Positions 31,275 through 37,965 of a DNA stretch of 43,340 bases are shown here, piece by piece. The stretch is from a virus: positions 1-43,340 of the IMG/VR virus record IMGVR_UViG_3300020119_000042; one strand, 5' to 3'. The position numbers and the translations under genes were made by a program. Position 1 is the stretch's first letter. Each line of letters opens with the position of its first letter. Below the pieces are notes generated by a model. The model made no database searches. It was given only the letters and a program-made list of their open reading frames with translations, and was not told the DNA's origin.

Positions 31275-31750
31275 TAGGCGGCCCTCCGGCGCTTAGCCGA
31301 GACAATCGCCGCGCGCCGTTCGAGGCAGGCCGCCAGCAGCGCATCGTTCTCCGGCTCACTGGAAATCAGTTCGTTATCGGTTTCCTTGACCCCGCCCTCC
31401 GAATGCTCGGCGCGGCTTTGGCCGATGCGATGGATCGCAGCCCCGGCGGCGGGGATGATGTCGCCAGCCTGGGGCACCAGCGGGACCGCCATGTAGCCTA
31501 GCGCGGCCAGCAGTTCGTCCAGCGCATGGGGATCGACCGTCAGCAGGTTGAACGCGCAGGCAAGCCCAAGGGTGCTTTCCTCGTCGCGGGCGCGACGGAT
31601 GGTCTTTTCATCGCAGCCCGTCTCCAGCGCAACGCGTGATGGGCCGTGGACGTGGCAGGTACGGATCATGCCAGCGGCAAGGAGGTGGCGGGCGTCGGCG
31701 TCCGTCAGCCGGCGATGGTTCGGGCGGACTTGGTTGCGGCGGTCAGGCAT
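31274..31750 (-). CDS. Probable HTH regulatory protein (158 aa)
   Basis: The N-terminal half has an HTH-like segment (TGCDEKTIRRARDEESTLGL), and LTVDPHALDELLAALGYMAV follows. The middle is alanine/glycine-rich and the C-terminus is basic (ACLERRAAIVSAKRRRAA). The order resembles early phage regulators of the CII kind, but I cannot fix the family. The start is the ATG at 31748-31750, overlapping the upstream stop (ATGCCTGA). Confidence 0.55.
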   Translation of the reverse strand: MPDRRNQVRPNHRRLTDADARHLLAAGMIRTCHVHGPSRVALETGCDEKTIRRARDEESTLGLACAFNLLTVDPHALDELLAALGYMAVPLVPQAGDIIPAAGAAIHRIGQSRAEHSEGGVKETDNELISSEPENDALLAACLERRAAIVSAKRRRAA

Positions 31751-32117
31751 TGATGGCCTCATGGGCAATTACGGAAACAGGGTTGCACCAGCGGTAGCCG
31801 CCGACCACGCCTTCGCGCTTGCCGAGGAACGGCACCGGCAGGCCCAGCTTGGGCAGCACCTTGTGGCGGAGCTGGCTGACGTGGGCGGCGATGTTGTCGT
31901 TGCGATCGCTGAACGGCATGAGGTTGGCCAGCGCCTCGGGAGTGACGACCTCGCCTTTCGCCTGCGCCAGCGCATGGAGTATCCGCGCCTTGACCGGGGA
32001 AATGGGATGGGCTTCGCTCTTGAAGGCGACCGCGCCGCGAGGGTCGATCATCCAGCCATCAGCGTAGTAGCGAACGCCGAAGTCTGCGCCGTAGCCACAG
32101 GCAGGACACATCTCCAT
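31743..32117 (-). CDS. Zinc-ribbon plus OmpR-type winged-helix protein
   Basis: A 124-residue protein. An N-terminal half zinc ribbon (MEMCPACGYG, Cys4 and Cys7) is followed by a domain resembling the DNA-binding part of OmpR/PhoB regulators: PISPVKARILHALAQAKGEV, VTPEALANLMPFSDRND, IAAHVSQLRHKVLPKLG and GGYRWC. There is no receiver domain. In the early leftward operon, it is probably a transcription regulator. The start is the ATG at 32115-32117, overlapping the upstream stop, with AGGGGG before it. Confidence 0.68.
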   Translation of the reverse strand: MEMCPACGYGADFGVRYYADGWMIDPRGAVAFKSEAHPISPVKARILHALAQAKGEVVTPEALANLMPFSDRNDNIAAHVSQLRHKVLPKLGLPVPFLGKREGVVGGYRWCNPVSVIAHEAINA

Positions 32118-32323
32118 CACAGCCACCCCCTGAGCGCGGTCCAGCAGCGCGAGAGAACGCCCGGGCGCGATTCAGCCGTAGGCACCGGCTTGATCGGGAT
32201 CGAAATCCAGCCCCCGTCTTTGGAGTATCGGGTAGCTGTGGCCATATGCCACGTGAGCAAGGCCGAACATGCCCCGACGATCCCGACGAATACCCAGCCT
32301 TGCCAAGTCACAACTGCCCCCAT
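32117..32323 (-). CDS. Small single-span membrane protein (68 aa)
   Basis: MGAVVTWQGWVFVGIVGACS; hydrophobic span at about 9-24, then a polar, proline-containing tail (WISIPIKPVPTAESRPG) and a tryptophan-rich end. Between Cro and the winged-helix gene. The ribosome region contains a GCCCC/GGGGGC hairpin that could affect translation. Function unknown. Confidence 0.5.
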   Translation of the reverse strand: MGAVVTWQGWVFVGIVGACSALLTWHMATATRYSKDGGWISIPIKPVPTAESRPGVLSRCWTALRGWL

Positions 32324-32400
32324 CTCAGGCCCCCAGCGGGGCGGCTATTTTGTGCAGCGGCTAGGTGCCGATGCTCCCCGTTTGGTGTGTTCCTGGGTCA

Positions 32401-32631
32401 TCATGCGGCGGCGCCTTGCTGGGGCGCGGGATAGATGTCCGGCCGCCACTTGTGCCGGTCGATGCCGGTGGCCGCTTCAGCCTTCAGGACATACTCAGCG
32501 GGAAGGGGCGCACCCTTCCGCAACCAGTTGCTGATGTTCTGTTGGCTCGTGCCGATTGCCTCGGCGAACCGGCTCTGGTTGCCCTCGAACGGCTTGGCCG
32601 CGATGGCGCGCTGAAGGGTGGTGCGTTTCAT
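32401..32631 (-). CDS. Cro-like HTH repressor (YdaS type)
   Basis: A 76-residue protein: MKRTTLQRAIAAKPFEGNQS, then the HTH RFAEAIGTSQQNISNWLRKG and EYVLKAEAATGIDRHKWRPD, a typical YdaS/Cro ending. It is divergent from the LexA-type repressor, the arrangement of a lambdoid immunity switch. The start is the ATG at 32629-32631. The predicted promoter -10 (32640-32645) leaves almost no leader, so the mRNA may be leaderless; an in-frame ATG at 32643 would lie inside the -10. It would bind the ACAA-N5-TTGT operators in the gap. Confidence 0.85.
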   Translation of the reverse strand: MKRTTLQRAIAAKPFEGNQSRFAEAIGTSQQNISNWLRKGAPLPAEYVLKAEAATGIDRHKWRPDIYPAPQQGAAA

Positions 32632-32639
32632 GAGACCGG

Positions 32640-32668
32640 ACATTACAACCGAGTTGTTTGGAATACAA
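32640..32668 (-). promoter_or_regulatory. Leftward early promoter (cro promoter)
   Basis: On the minus strand TTGTAT (32668-32663), a 17-base spacer and TAATGT (32645-32640). Both operators at 32645-32677 overlap it, so repressor binding would block it. Confidence 0.6.
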
Positions 32669-32677
32669 CCCATTTGT
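32645..32677. promoter_or_regulatory. Operator pair, ACAA-N5-TTGT x2
   Basis: Two 13-bp dyads: ACAACCGAGTTGT at 32645-32657 and ACAACCCATTTGT at 32665-32677, centres 20 bp apart (about two helical turns). They overlap the predicted promoters of both cro and cI. The same dyad occurs twice at 34437-34472. A looser match (ACAG-N5-GTGT) lies at 32679-32691. Confidence 0.7.
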
Positions 32678-32682
32678 AACAG
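32654..32682 (+). promoter_or_regulatory. Rightward repressor promoter
   Basis: TTGTTT (32654-32659), a 17-base spacer and TAACAG (32677-32682), pointing to the cI gene. It overlaps both operators, so it would be autoregulated. Confidence 0.5.
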
Positions 32683-32716
32683 CTTTGGTGTCAAAAGTTT
32701 TGTAGCACTCGCGGAG

Positions 32717-33400
32717 ATGCTACCCGACGATCCTGGTGAGGCTGGCCTGTGGGCCAAACGTGAGCGTGAGAGGCGAGGCTTCTCCGCGCAGGAAGTCGCC
32801 AACCGCATCAACGCGCTGGCAACTGAGGACGGCGATCCGACGCGCGTTAGCCAGCAAGTGGTGTCTAAATTCGAGAAGGGCGACAACAAGCGGTGGCCCG
32901 CATGGACCCGCTACATTCCCCGCGTGCTTGGCAATAGCGATGCCGAGACGAAGGAGGACAAGCACCTCCACCTCGCGCTCGAAGACGCCAGCGTTCAAAT
33001 AAAGCAGTTACCAACGTGGGCTGGTCTGGGCACTGGTGGGACTGGTGAAGATGACCCCGGGCAGGTCAGCTTCTCGCGCGACTTAATCGAACGCGAGTTA
33101 CGGGCTGATCCGTCGCAATTGCTGGCGATGATCGCCGAGGGCAATTCAATGGAGCCCGACTTCAGGGGTGGCGACCAGATCCTCGTGGATACTCGCCGGA
33201 AGTCACTCGCTCAGCCCGGGGCATTCTGCCTGTGGGATGGCGACGGACACGTCATCAAGTTTCTGGAGAAAGTGCCCGACAGTGAACCGCCGCGCGTTCG
33301 ACTGATCAGCGCGAACGGACTTTACGAGCCTCATGAGCGGCTGTTGGACGAGATTAATCTGATCGGCCGCGTGGTCTGGTTTGGGCGCCGCGTTCAGTGA
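32717..33400 (+). CDS. CI/LexA-type phage repressor with S24 peptidase
   Basis: A 227-residue repressor. The N-terminal HTH lies at about 10-70 (LWAKRERERRGFSAQEVANR; RVSQQVVSKFEKGDNKRW). A linker holds Ala102-Gly103 (TWAGLG), a possible self-cleavage site. The C-terminal S24/LexA domain has Ser144 in EGNSMEP and Lys181 in HVIKFLE. It should dimerise, hold the lysogenic state and be inactivated by RecA in the SOS response. The ATG at 32717 has only a poor ribosome site (GCGGAG touches it). The frame is open further upstream through the operators but without a better start. Confidence 0.9.
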   Translation: MLPDDPGEAGLWAKRERERRGFSAQEVANRINALATEDGDPTRVSQQVVSKFEKGDNKRWPAWTRYIPRVLGNSDAETKEDKHLHLALEDASVQIKQLPTWAGLGTGGTGEDDPGQVSFSRDLIERELRADPSQLLAMIAEGNSMEPDFRGGDQILVDTRRKSLAQPGAFCLWDGDGHVIKFLEKVPDSEPPRVRLISANGLYEPHERLLDEINLIGRVVWFGRRVQ

Positions 33401-33419
33401 TCTGGATAGGGAGGCGGAT

Positions 33420-33674
33420 GTGAGGATGGCTGAGTGGCGCTGGAATATGATCGCGCTGACCGCAGGGATGCTGATTTACCCGGCTTACCTTGGCGCTCGG
33501 GCCCGAGGCTTCTGGGAAGTGTCGTTGTTCGCGTTCATCCTCGGCCTCTGCTTCGCTTACATTACCCGTGGAGATACTTCGCACATTCCGCGGTCAGCGC
33601 GTGTTCTGTTCTCCCTGGTTTGGTGCAGCTTTCTTGTGGCGGTCGCTTACGGCGCCGGCCGCCTCATTGCGTAG
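33420..33674 (+). CDS. Small multi-span membrane protein beside the repressor
   Basis: An 84-residue protein with three hydrophobic segments (ALTAGMLIYPAYLG; VSLFAFILGLCFAYI; RVLFSLVWCSFLVAVAYGAG). I chose the GTG at 33420 because GGGAGG lies 5-6 bases upstream; an ATG two codons later is possible. It directly follows cI and would be expressed in lysogens, as are superinfection-exclusion proteins. The exclusion role is inferred. Confidence 0.6.
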   Translation: MRMAEWRWNMIALTAGMLIYPAYLGARARGFWEVSLFAFILGLCFAYITRGDTSHIPRSARVLFSLVWCSFLVAVAYGAGRLIA

Positions 33675-33750
33675 CCCCACCCCCTGACCAGATGGAATTC
33701 GCGCAGGTCGGCAGCGGTGAAATTGCTTTCCCGGAAGGCGGCGAGCGAGG

Positions 33751-33832
33751 GGCTGGGACCCAGCCGAGGTTAATGACGTTTAACCCAAGAAGCTTGCCTC
33801 GCTGGTAGGCAGTGTGCATATGCGATTCGCAT
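33751..33832. promoter_or_regulatory. Cluster of three palindromes and a promoter
   Basis: In the gap before the HicB-like gene: GGCTGGG-A-CCCAGCC (33751-33765), GGTTAA-TGACGT-TTAACC (33768-33785) and ATGCGA-T-TCGCAT (33820-33832). A promoter TTGCCT (33794-33799), 17-base spacer, CATATG (33817-33822) runs into the third palindrome, a good place for autoregulation by the downstream pair. No T run follows the first hairpin. Confidence 0.5.
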
Positions 33833-33856
33833 GAACGCTAATTGGAGGATGGTTTT

Positions 33857-34126
33857 ATGAATGCCGTTTGCCACCCTCTCACGCTCGAGAGGTACGGAAA
33901 CAAGGGGTGGTTCCACCTGTCTTGTGACGATATTCCGGGGATCAATCTCTGTGGCCCTGATCTAGATGATCTGTTTGCAGGCGCAGAAATCGCCATCGCT
34001 GAGCTGCTGCGCCGCCGTGGCGTTAGTGTCCAGCGCGTGGTGATAGAGACTGTACCTGATGCCCAGACGGAAGCGCCGGTTTGGGCTGCGTCAAACCATC
34101 CGATGGCGATGGCTATCGCCGCCTGA
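33857..34126 (+). CDS. HicB/DUF1902-like antitoxin-type protein
   Basis: An 89-residue protein with the partial RNase H-like fold typical of HicB: LTLERYGNKGWFHLSCDDIP, GINLCGPDLDDLFAGAEIAI, AELLRRRGVSVQRVV. The C-terminal tail (TEAPVWAASNHPMAMAIAA) has no clear DNA-binding motif. GGAGG lies 8 bases before the ATG. The next gene resembles HicA. In HicAB systems HicB neutralises the HicA mRNA nuclease and represses the operon. Confidence 0.6.
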   Translation: MNAVCHPLTLERYGNKGWFHLSCDDIPGINLCGPDLDDLFAGAEIAIAELLRRRGVSVQRVVIETVPDAQTEAPVWAASNHPMAMAIAA

Positions 34127-34128
34127 GC

Positions 34129-34365
34129 ATGATCGACCCTGCCGAGCCGGTCATATACTCGGCAGATCAGTTCTGGGCCATCTTGGGTGAATACGGCGTC
34201 GAACTAGACGACTACACGGCTGACGGTCGCTCCCGCTTCGTTCGGCCGCCCGGAGGTGATTGGCAAGTTGTCTCCGTTCATGAGCAGTATCCAGATTATG
34301 CCGTCGACCGCATGCTGATCCTGATGGGCATCATGCCTCCGCCGACCTACGACAATCTAAACTAA
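34129..34365 (+). CDS. HicA-like small protein, degenerate
   Basis: A 78-residue protein: YSADQFWAILGEYGVELDDY, then ADGRSRFVRPPGGDWQVVSV, HEQYPDYAVDRMLILMGIM. The order helix, strand with RP-G, V-x-H and a final helix with ILxxxGI matches the dsRBD-like HicA fold. The catalytic histidine normally in G-S-H-H is absent (GRSRF), so it may be a non-toxic or diverged relative. It begins three bases after the HicB-like stop and is followed by a strong terminator. The gene order is reversed compared with the usual hicA-hicB. Confidence 0.5.
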   Translation: MIDPAEPVIYSADQFWAILGEYGVELDDYTADGRSRFVRPPGGDWQVVSVHEQYPDYAVDRMLILMGIMPPPTYDNLN

Positions 34366-34392
34366 CCGACCCACCCTCTCAGGGTCGCAGAG

Positions 34393-34425
34393 AACCGCCT
34401 CGGGAAACCGGGGCGGTTTTCGTTT
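34393..34425 (+). terminator. Intrinsic terminator ending the immunity operon
   Basis: AACCGCCTCGG (34393-34403) pairs with CCGGGGCGGTT (34408-34418) across a GAAA tetraloop, with one T-G wobble, and is followed by TTCGTTT. It separates lysogenic transcripts from the rightward early promoter. Confidence 0.8.
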
Positions 34426-34436
34426 GTGGTTTAATT

Positions 34437-34477
34437 ACAAATTAGTTGTTGACCCATATACAAACGGGTTGTAACAA
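34437..34477 (+). promoter_or_regulatory. Rightward early promoter with two operators
   Basis: ACAAATTAGTTGT (34437-34449) and ACAAACGGGTTGT (34460-34472) repeat the ACAA-N5-TTGT dyad of the cro/cI gap. The promoter TTGACC (34449-34454), 17-base spacer, TAACAA (34472-34477) overlaps both sites. Repressor binding would shut off the whole rightward early operon. Confidence 0.7.
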
Positions 34478-34502
34478 GGCTCCAGCAACACGGAGCCGAA
34501 CA

Positions 34503-34901
34503 ATGGCAACTCAGCTTTCCCCCGCACTGGCCGACTGGTTCGATACCGCCAAGGCCCGCAAGGTCATCGCGCAGATCGAGCGCGCCGACTTCACCTTCGA
34601 CTTCCACCGCAACTTCATCCGCTCGGGCGGTGAGCGCGACTGGCTCCCGGAAACCTCGCGCGGGTTCGAGATCGAGGAAGAACTGGAGGAGCTGCGCCGG
34701 GACTTCATCGCCGACCTGACCGGCTTTCATCCTGACGAGCACACCACCGAAGCGCAGATGGATGACTGGATCGCAGCGGATCGCTTGCAGGCCACCGTAT
34801 CCGAAGTGATCGCCGCCGCCATTCGCCAGCGTGGCCATCTTGGGTGGGTCCAGTGGGAAGCCTCCAAGGAACTTGCCGCACGTAACCGGGAGGGCGCGTG
34901 A
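34503..34901 (+). CDS. First gene of the rightward early operon, hypothetical (132 aa)
   Basis: Not recognised. MATQLSPALADWFDTAKARK, an acidic helical protein with FEIEEELEELRRDFIADLTG in the middle and WVQWEASKELAARNREGA at the end. The start has CGGAG about 7 bases upstream and follows the operator-controlled promoter. As the first product after induction it could be a host-takeover or regulatory protein. Confidence 0.65.
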   Translation: MATQLSPALADWFDTAKARKVIAQIERADFTFDFHRNFIRSGGERDWLPETSRGFEIEEELEELRRDFIADLTGFHPDEHTTEAQMDDWIAADRLQATVSEVIAAAIRQRGHLGWVQWEASKELAARNREGA

Positions 34902-35176
34902 TGTTCACCCCGAAGATCGTTCTCGATGTGATCGATCGTCTCGACAGCCATCCTGACGAATGGCGGCTAGTGCTGTCGCGCATTGTCCACCGGGATGGCT
35001 GCTCCGTTTGGATCGGTAACCGCACCTACGGGATGGACATCAGCATCGGCGATCATGTCGAGTGGGGCAACGTCACGTTTCTCTCGACGTTCGGCCTTAG
35101 CGTCCCCCATCATCGACTGCGCCGCGCCGCTGATCGCTGGTTGGCCCGCCACCGCTTCGGGGAGCGCGCCGCATGA
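34901..35176 (+). CDS. Small hypothetical protein (91 aa)
   Basis: MFTPKIVLDVIDRLDSHPDE, a helix, then beta strands (CSVWIGNRTYGMDISIGDHV; VTFLSTFGLSVPHHRLRRAA) and a basic end. The start is the ATG at 34901, overlapping the upstream TGA. No recognised family. Confidence 0.6.
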   Translation: MFTPKIVLDVIDRLDSHPDEWRLVLSRIVHRDGCSVWIGNRTYGMDISIGDHVEWGNVTFLSTFGLSVPHHRLRRAADRWLARHRFGERAA

Positions 35177-35343
35177 TCGCCCTGCGCAACTGGTGGGCAA
35201 CCAGCAACCCCTTCGCCCTGAACGAACGCGCCCACGGCCCCATGCGCCGCTCTGACAAGGTGGTGTTCATCCTCACTGCAACCGTGGCGATCTGGCTGGT
35301 GCTGTTCCTGTTGGCTGCTTTCTACGTGATGGGGGGTCTGTGA
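35173..35343 (+). CDS. Small membrane protein (56 aa)
   Basis: MIALRNWWATSNPFALNERA, then a basic turn (MRRSDK) and one strong hydrophobic span (VVFILTATVAIWLVLFLLAA). ATGA/TGATG overlaps on both sides tie it into the operon. Function unknown. Confidence 0.6.
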   Translation: MIALRNWWATSNPFALNERAHGPMRRSDKVVFILTATVAIWLVLFLLAAFYVMGGL

Positions 35344-35522
35344 TGGCTGACATTCTTCCATGCCCCTTCTGTGGAAGCGATAGGGCCCGCACCATTCATA
35401 TTCGTGACGGACGCAAAGTTGCCTGCCCCTGTGGTGCTTGCGGAAAACCAGAGTTTCACGGCCCGTTGAACAGGCCTGATGCCGAAACAAGGGCGGTCAC
35501 TGCATGGAATCAACGCGCATGA
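35343..35522 (+). CDS. Lar-like zinc-ribbon protein (59 aa)
   Basis: MADILPCPFCGSDRARTIHI, then ACPCGACGKPEFHGP and AVTAWNQRA. The CPFCGS and C-x-C-G-x-C motifs with the final AWNxR are the pattern of the Lar restriction-alleviation family and related phage zinc ribbons. Lar proteins modulate host type I restriction; many phage copies are untested. Start at 35343, overlapping the upstream stop. Confidence 0.72.
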   Translation: MADILPCPFCGSDRARTIHIRDGRKVACPCGACGKPEFHGPLNRPDAETRAVTAWNQRA

Positions 35523-35677
35523 CCGCCGCTCTTCGTATCTACCACACCCACCGCCCCTCTCTTGTGAGCGCTCCTGTTGCTCCGATGGATGGAGAGACGG
35601 AGCGTTTCTGGACCCTCCGCAAGCAGGGCGTCCCCACCACCAGCGAATACCTCGCAGCACGAAAGCTAAACCGATGA
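35519..35677 (+). CDS. Small hypothetical protein (52 aa)
   Basis: MTAALRIYHTHRPSLVSAPV, then ETERFWTLRKQGVPTTSEYL. ATGA overlaps with the Lar-like gene before it and the recT gene after it. No recognised family. Confidence 0.55.
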   Translation: MTAALRIYHTHRPSLVSAPVAPMDGETERFWTLRKQGVPTTSEYLAARKLNR

Positions 35678-36582
35678 ACGCTATCGTCCCCCACGTCGCC
35701 CCCCCGTCTATGACCATTTCCGAGGTCGAGCGCGTGGCCATAGCCATCGCCAAGGGCGGCCTGTTCGGCTCGAAAGACCCCAACGCGGTCTTGACGCTGT
35801 GTCTGCTTGCCCAGGCCGAGGGACAGCACCCCGCCGTGGTGTTCCGCGATTATCACATCATCAGCGGCAAGCCTGCCAAGAAGGCCGAAGCGATGCTGCG
35901 CGACTTCATTTCATCGGGCGGAAAGGTCGAGTGGCACACTCTGTCCGATGACACCGCCGACGCCACGTTCAGCCACCCCTACGGTGGTACTGTCCGCATC
36001 GACTGGACCATGGACCGCGCCCGGCAGGCAGGCATCGCCAACCCTATGTGGAAGAAATACCCACGCCAAATGCTCCGCAGCCGGGTCATCAGCGAGGGTG
36101 TCCGGTCGGTCTGCCCGAGCGCCACCAGCGGGCTATACGAAGTGGGCGAGGCGCAGGACATTGTTGGCGAGACTGCCCCGATCAACGGGCAGTTTACGGA
36201 GGTGCCTGAGGGACAGAGCCACGGCGATGACCACGGCGAGGTTAGCCCTCAGGCACCAGTCAAGCGCGAGAACTGGGGCGGGCGCTACCCGACCAAGACG
36301 GCGCTGCGCAAGGCTCGCAACGAACACCACGCCGAGCTTGAGCGGCTTGCCATCGAGGGCACGTTCGATGACCTCGATGCCTACCTGACCTCACCGGAAT
36401 ACACCGATTTCGTGACGACTGCTGGCGAGCATTTTCCGCTGTGGCTGGAAGGTGAAATCCCGCCCGAAATGGCCGAGGCCATCCCCCCTGAATACGTCCA
36501 GACCTTCCGCCTAGAGCAGAAGGCCCGCGACCTGATCGCCCTGCGCGGCAACGTCCCCGGTTACCAAGAGGAAGTGAACTAA
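35674..36582 (+). CDS. RecT-family single-strand annealing protein
   Basis: A 302-residue RecT-type recombinase that anneals complementary single strands in phage recombination. The N-terminal ~150 residues match the family ([80 protein letters not shown]). The C-terminal third is acidic and variable ([20 protein letters not shown]). The start is the ATG at 35674, overlapping the upstream TGA. SSB follows directly. The usual partner exonuclease is not seen. Confidence 0.83.
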   Translation: MNAIVPHVAPPSMTISEVERVAIAIAKGGLFGSKDPNAVLTLCLLAQAEGQHPAVVFRDYHIISGKPAKKAEAMLRDFISSGGKVEWHTLSDDTADATFSHPYGGTVRIDWTMDRARQAGIANPMWKKYPRQMLRSRVISEGVRSVCPSATSGLYEVGEAQDIVGETAPINGQFTEVPEGQSHGDDHGEVSPQAPVKRENWGGRYPTKTALRKARNEHHAELERLAIEGTFDDLDAYLTSPEYTDFVTTAGEHFPLWLEGEIPPEMAEAIPPEYVQTFRLEQKARDLIALRGNVPGYQEEVN

Positions 36583-37028
36583 TGGCTGGCAGTGTCAACA
36601 AGGTAATTCTCATAGGCAACCTCGGCGCTGATCCTGAGGTGAAGTCCTTCGCCAACGGTGGGCGCATCGCCAACCTCAGGATCGCCACGTCGGAAAGCTG
36701 GAAGGACCGCAACACCGGGGAACGCAAAGAGCGGACCGAATGGCACAGCGTCGTCATCCAAGGCGATGGCCTGGTGGGCGTGGCTGAGCGGTATCTGCGC
36801 AAGGGCTCGAAAGTTTACATCGAAGGCCAGCTTCGCACGAGGAAGTGGCAAACCTCCAGCGGCGAGGATCGCTACACCACGGAGATCGGCGTCGGCCATA
36901 ACGGCACCTTGACCATGCTCGACGGATCGGGCGGCAATCAGACCGAACAGCGGCCGCAGGAGCGCCAGCCGGAACCCCAAGGTGCAGGCGGATTCGCCGC
37001 TGACCTCGACGACGATTTGCCATTTTAG
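36582..37028 (+). CDS. ssb: Single-stranded DNA-binding protein
   Basis: A 148-residue SSB. The OB fold is complete: [20 protein letters not shown], then [58 protein letters not shown] disordered Gln/Pro/Gly linker leads to the C-terminal acidic tip DDDLPF, which recruits repair and replication partners. The ATG overlaps the recT stop by one base. Confidence 0.96.
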   Translation: MAGSVNKVILIGNLGADPEVKSFANGGRIANLRIATSESWKDRNTGERKERTEWHSVVIQGDGLVGVAERYLRKGSKVYIEGQLRTRKWQTSSGEDRYTTEIGVGHNGTLTMLDGSGGNQTEQRPQERQPEPQGAGGFAADLDDDLPF

Positions 37029-37106
37029 CTGACGCAAGGGCCAGCAATCCCGCTGCCCTATCCCCGTGCCCGGCGGGATATCCGGGCCCAGTTTCCAGAG
37101 GACCGC

Positions 37107-37463
37107 ATGAAGATCGATACGCGCCCGAGACACCGCAATGCACCGCGCCAGCCTTGGCGGGTGGCCGAGGGGTTCAAGCAATGGCTCCGTGGTCGCGGCT
37201 GTGCTGCCGATGGCTACGGCCTGTGCGATGGCCGGATGGAAGCCGCGCACGTCGACCATGCGGGCGGGAAGGGCGTCGGCCTCAAGGTTGCCGATCGGCA
37301 CTGCATCCCGCTCTGTTCCGGTCATCATGCCCGCCAGCACAAGCGGGGATGGGCCACGTTCGAGGCGGAATGCCTTGGCGGGAAGTCTGCGGTTGCCCTC
37401 GCTGATGCCTATTGGCGCGCATGGCCAGGCCGGGCCGCATGGGAGGCCAATAATGGCGAATGA
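37107..37463 (+). CDS. HNH-like / DUF968-type protein
   Basis: A 118-residue basic protein with paired cysteines and histidines: GCAADGYGLCDG, EAAHVDHAGGKGVGLKVADR, CIPLCSGHHARQHKRG. The AHVDH / CxxLC-x-x-HH pattern is that of HNH-like DUF968 proteins in phage nin-type regions. It probably binds zinc and nicks or binds DNA. AGAGG lies just before the ATG. Confidence 0.75.
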   Translation: MKIDTRPRHRNAPRQPWRVAEGFKQWLRGRGCAADGYGLCDGRMEAAHVDHAGGKGVGLKVADRHCIPLCSGHHARQHKRGWATFEAECLGGKSAVALADAYWRAWPGRAAWEANNGE

Positions 37464-37800
37464 CCTGATGACACCGGACAACCTCAACCGCGCGATAGAC
37501 GAAGCCGAGCGCCTGTTTATCGACGCCGGGCAACACCGGGTACGGGCCGAGGCAATGGACATGCGCCGCAAGCGGGTCCGCGCCGCGCTGATCATCAAGC
37601 ACCGGGAAGCCGCCAAGAGCGCCGCAATGGCCGAAGCGATGGCAGAAGCCGATCCGGTTTACGAGCTGGCCTGCACCGATTGGGAGAACGCGGCTTTGCA
37701 GTCGGAAACCCTGCGCGCCCAGGCCGAAGCCAAGCGGATGCGCTTTGAGGCATGGCGCACCGCAAACGCAACGGCCCGTGCACAGATGAACTTGAGGTGA
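37453..37800 (+). CDS. Coiled-coil hypothetical protein (115 aa)
   Basis: MANDLMTPDNLNRAIDEAER, then a long charged helix rich in Ala, Arg, Lys and Glu (KHREAAKSAAMAEAMAEADP; SETLRAQAEAKRMRFEAW). GGGAGG lies at the proper distance before the ATG at 37453, which is inside the end of the HNH-like gene. No recognised family. Confidence 0.65.
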   Translation: MANDLMTPDNLNRAIDEAERLFIDAGQHRVRAEAMDMRRKRVRAALIIKHREAAKSAAMAEAMAEADPVYELACTDWENAALQSETLRAQAEAKRMRFEAWRTANATARAQMNLR

Positions 37801-37844
37801 TGCATGACTAGTCAAGGCGCAAGGCCGGTTAAGGGGAGGGTGGG

Positions 37845-37965
37845 GTGAGCGTTCAAATCCTCATCGGTGATGCCCGCGAACGTCTGCGCGAATTGCCCGA
37901 TGCCAGCGTGAACTGTTGCGTCACGTCCCCGCCGTACTTCGGCCTGCGCGATTACGGCCACGCCG
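37845..37965 (+). pseudogene. Truncated DNA methyltransferase, N-terminal remnant
   Basis: GTG start with a strong ribosome site (GGGGAGGG). The first ~40 codons read MSVQILIGDARERLRELPDA, then VNCCVTSPPYFGLRDYGHAG: the beginning of a DNA N4/N6 methyltransferase with catalytic motif IV TSPPYF. After GHAG the similarity ends. The frame runs on to 38162 through antisense-like arginine-rich sequence that overlaps the next gene in another frame. A deletion appears to have joined the methyltransferase start to the following gene. Its translation may now only feed ribosomes to that gene. Confidence 0.7.

Noticed and set aside
32346-32402. 18-codon frame just downstream of cro (ATGA overlap)
   Set aside because: Very short, no hydrophobic or structural feature, and no way to judge it from sequence alone.
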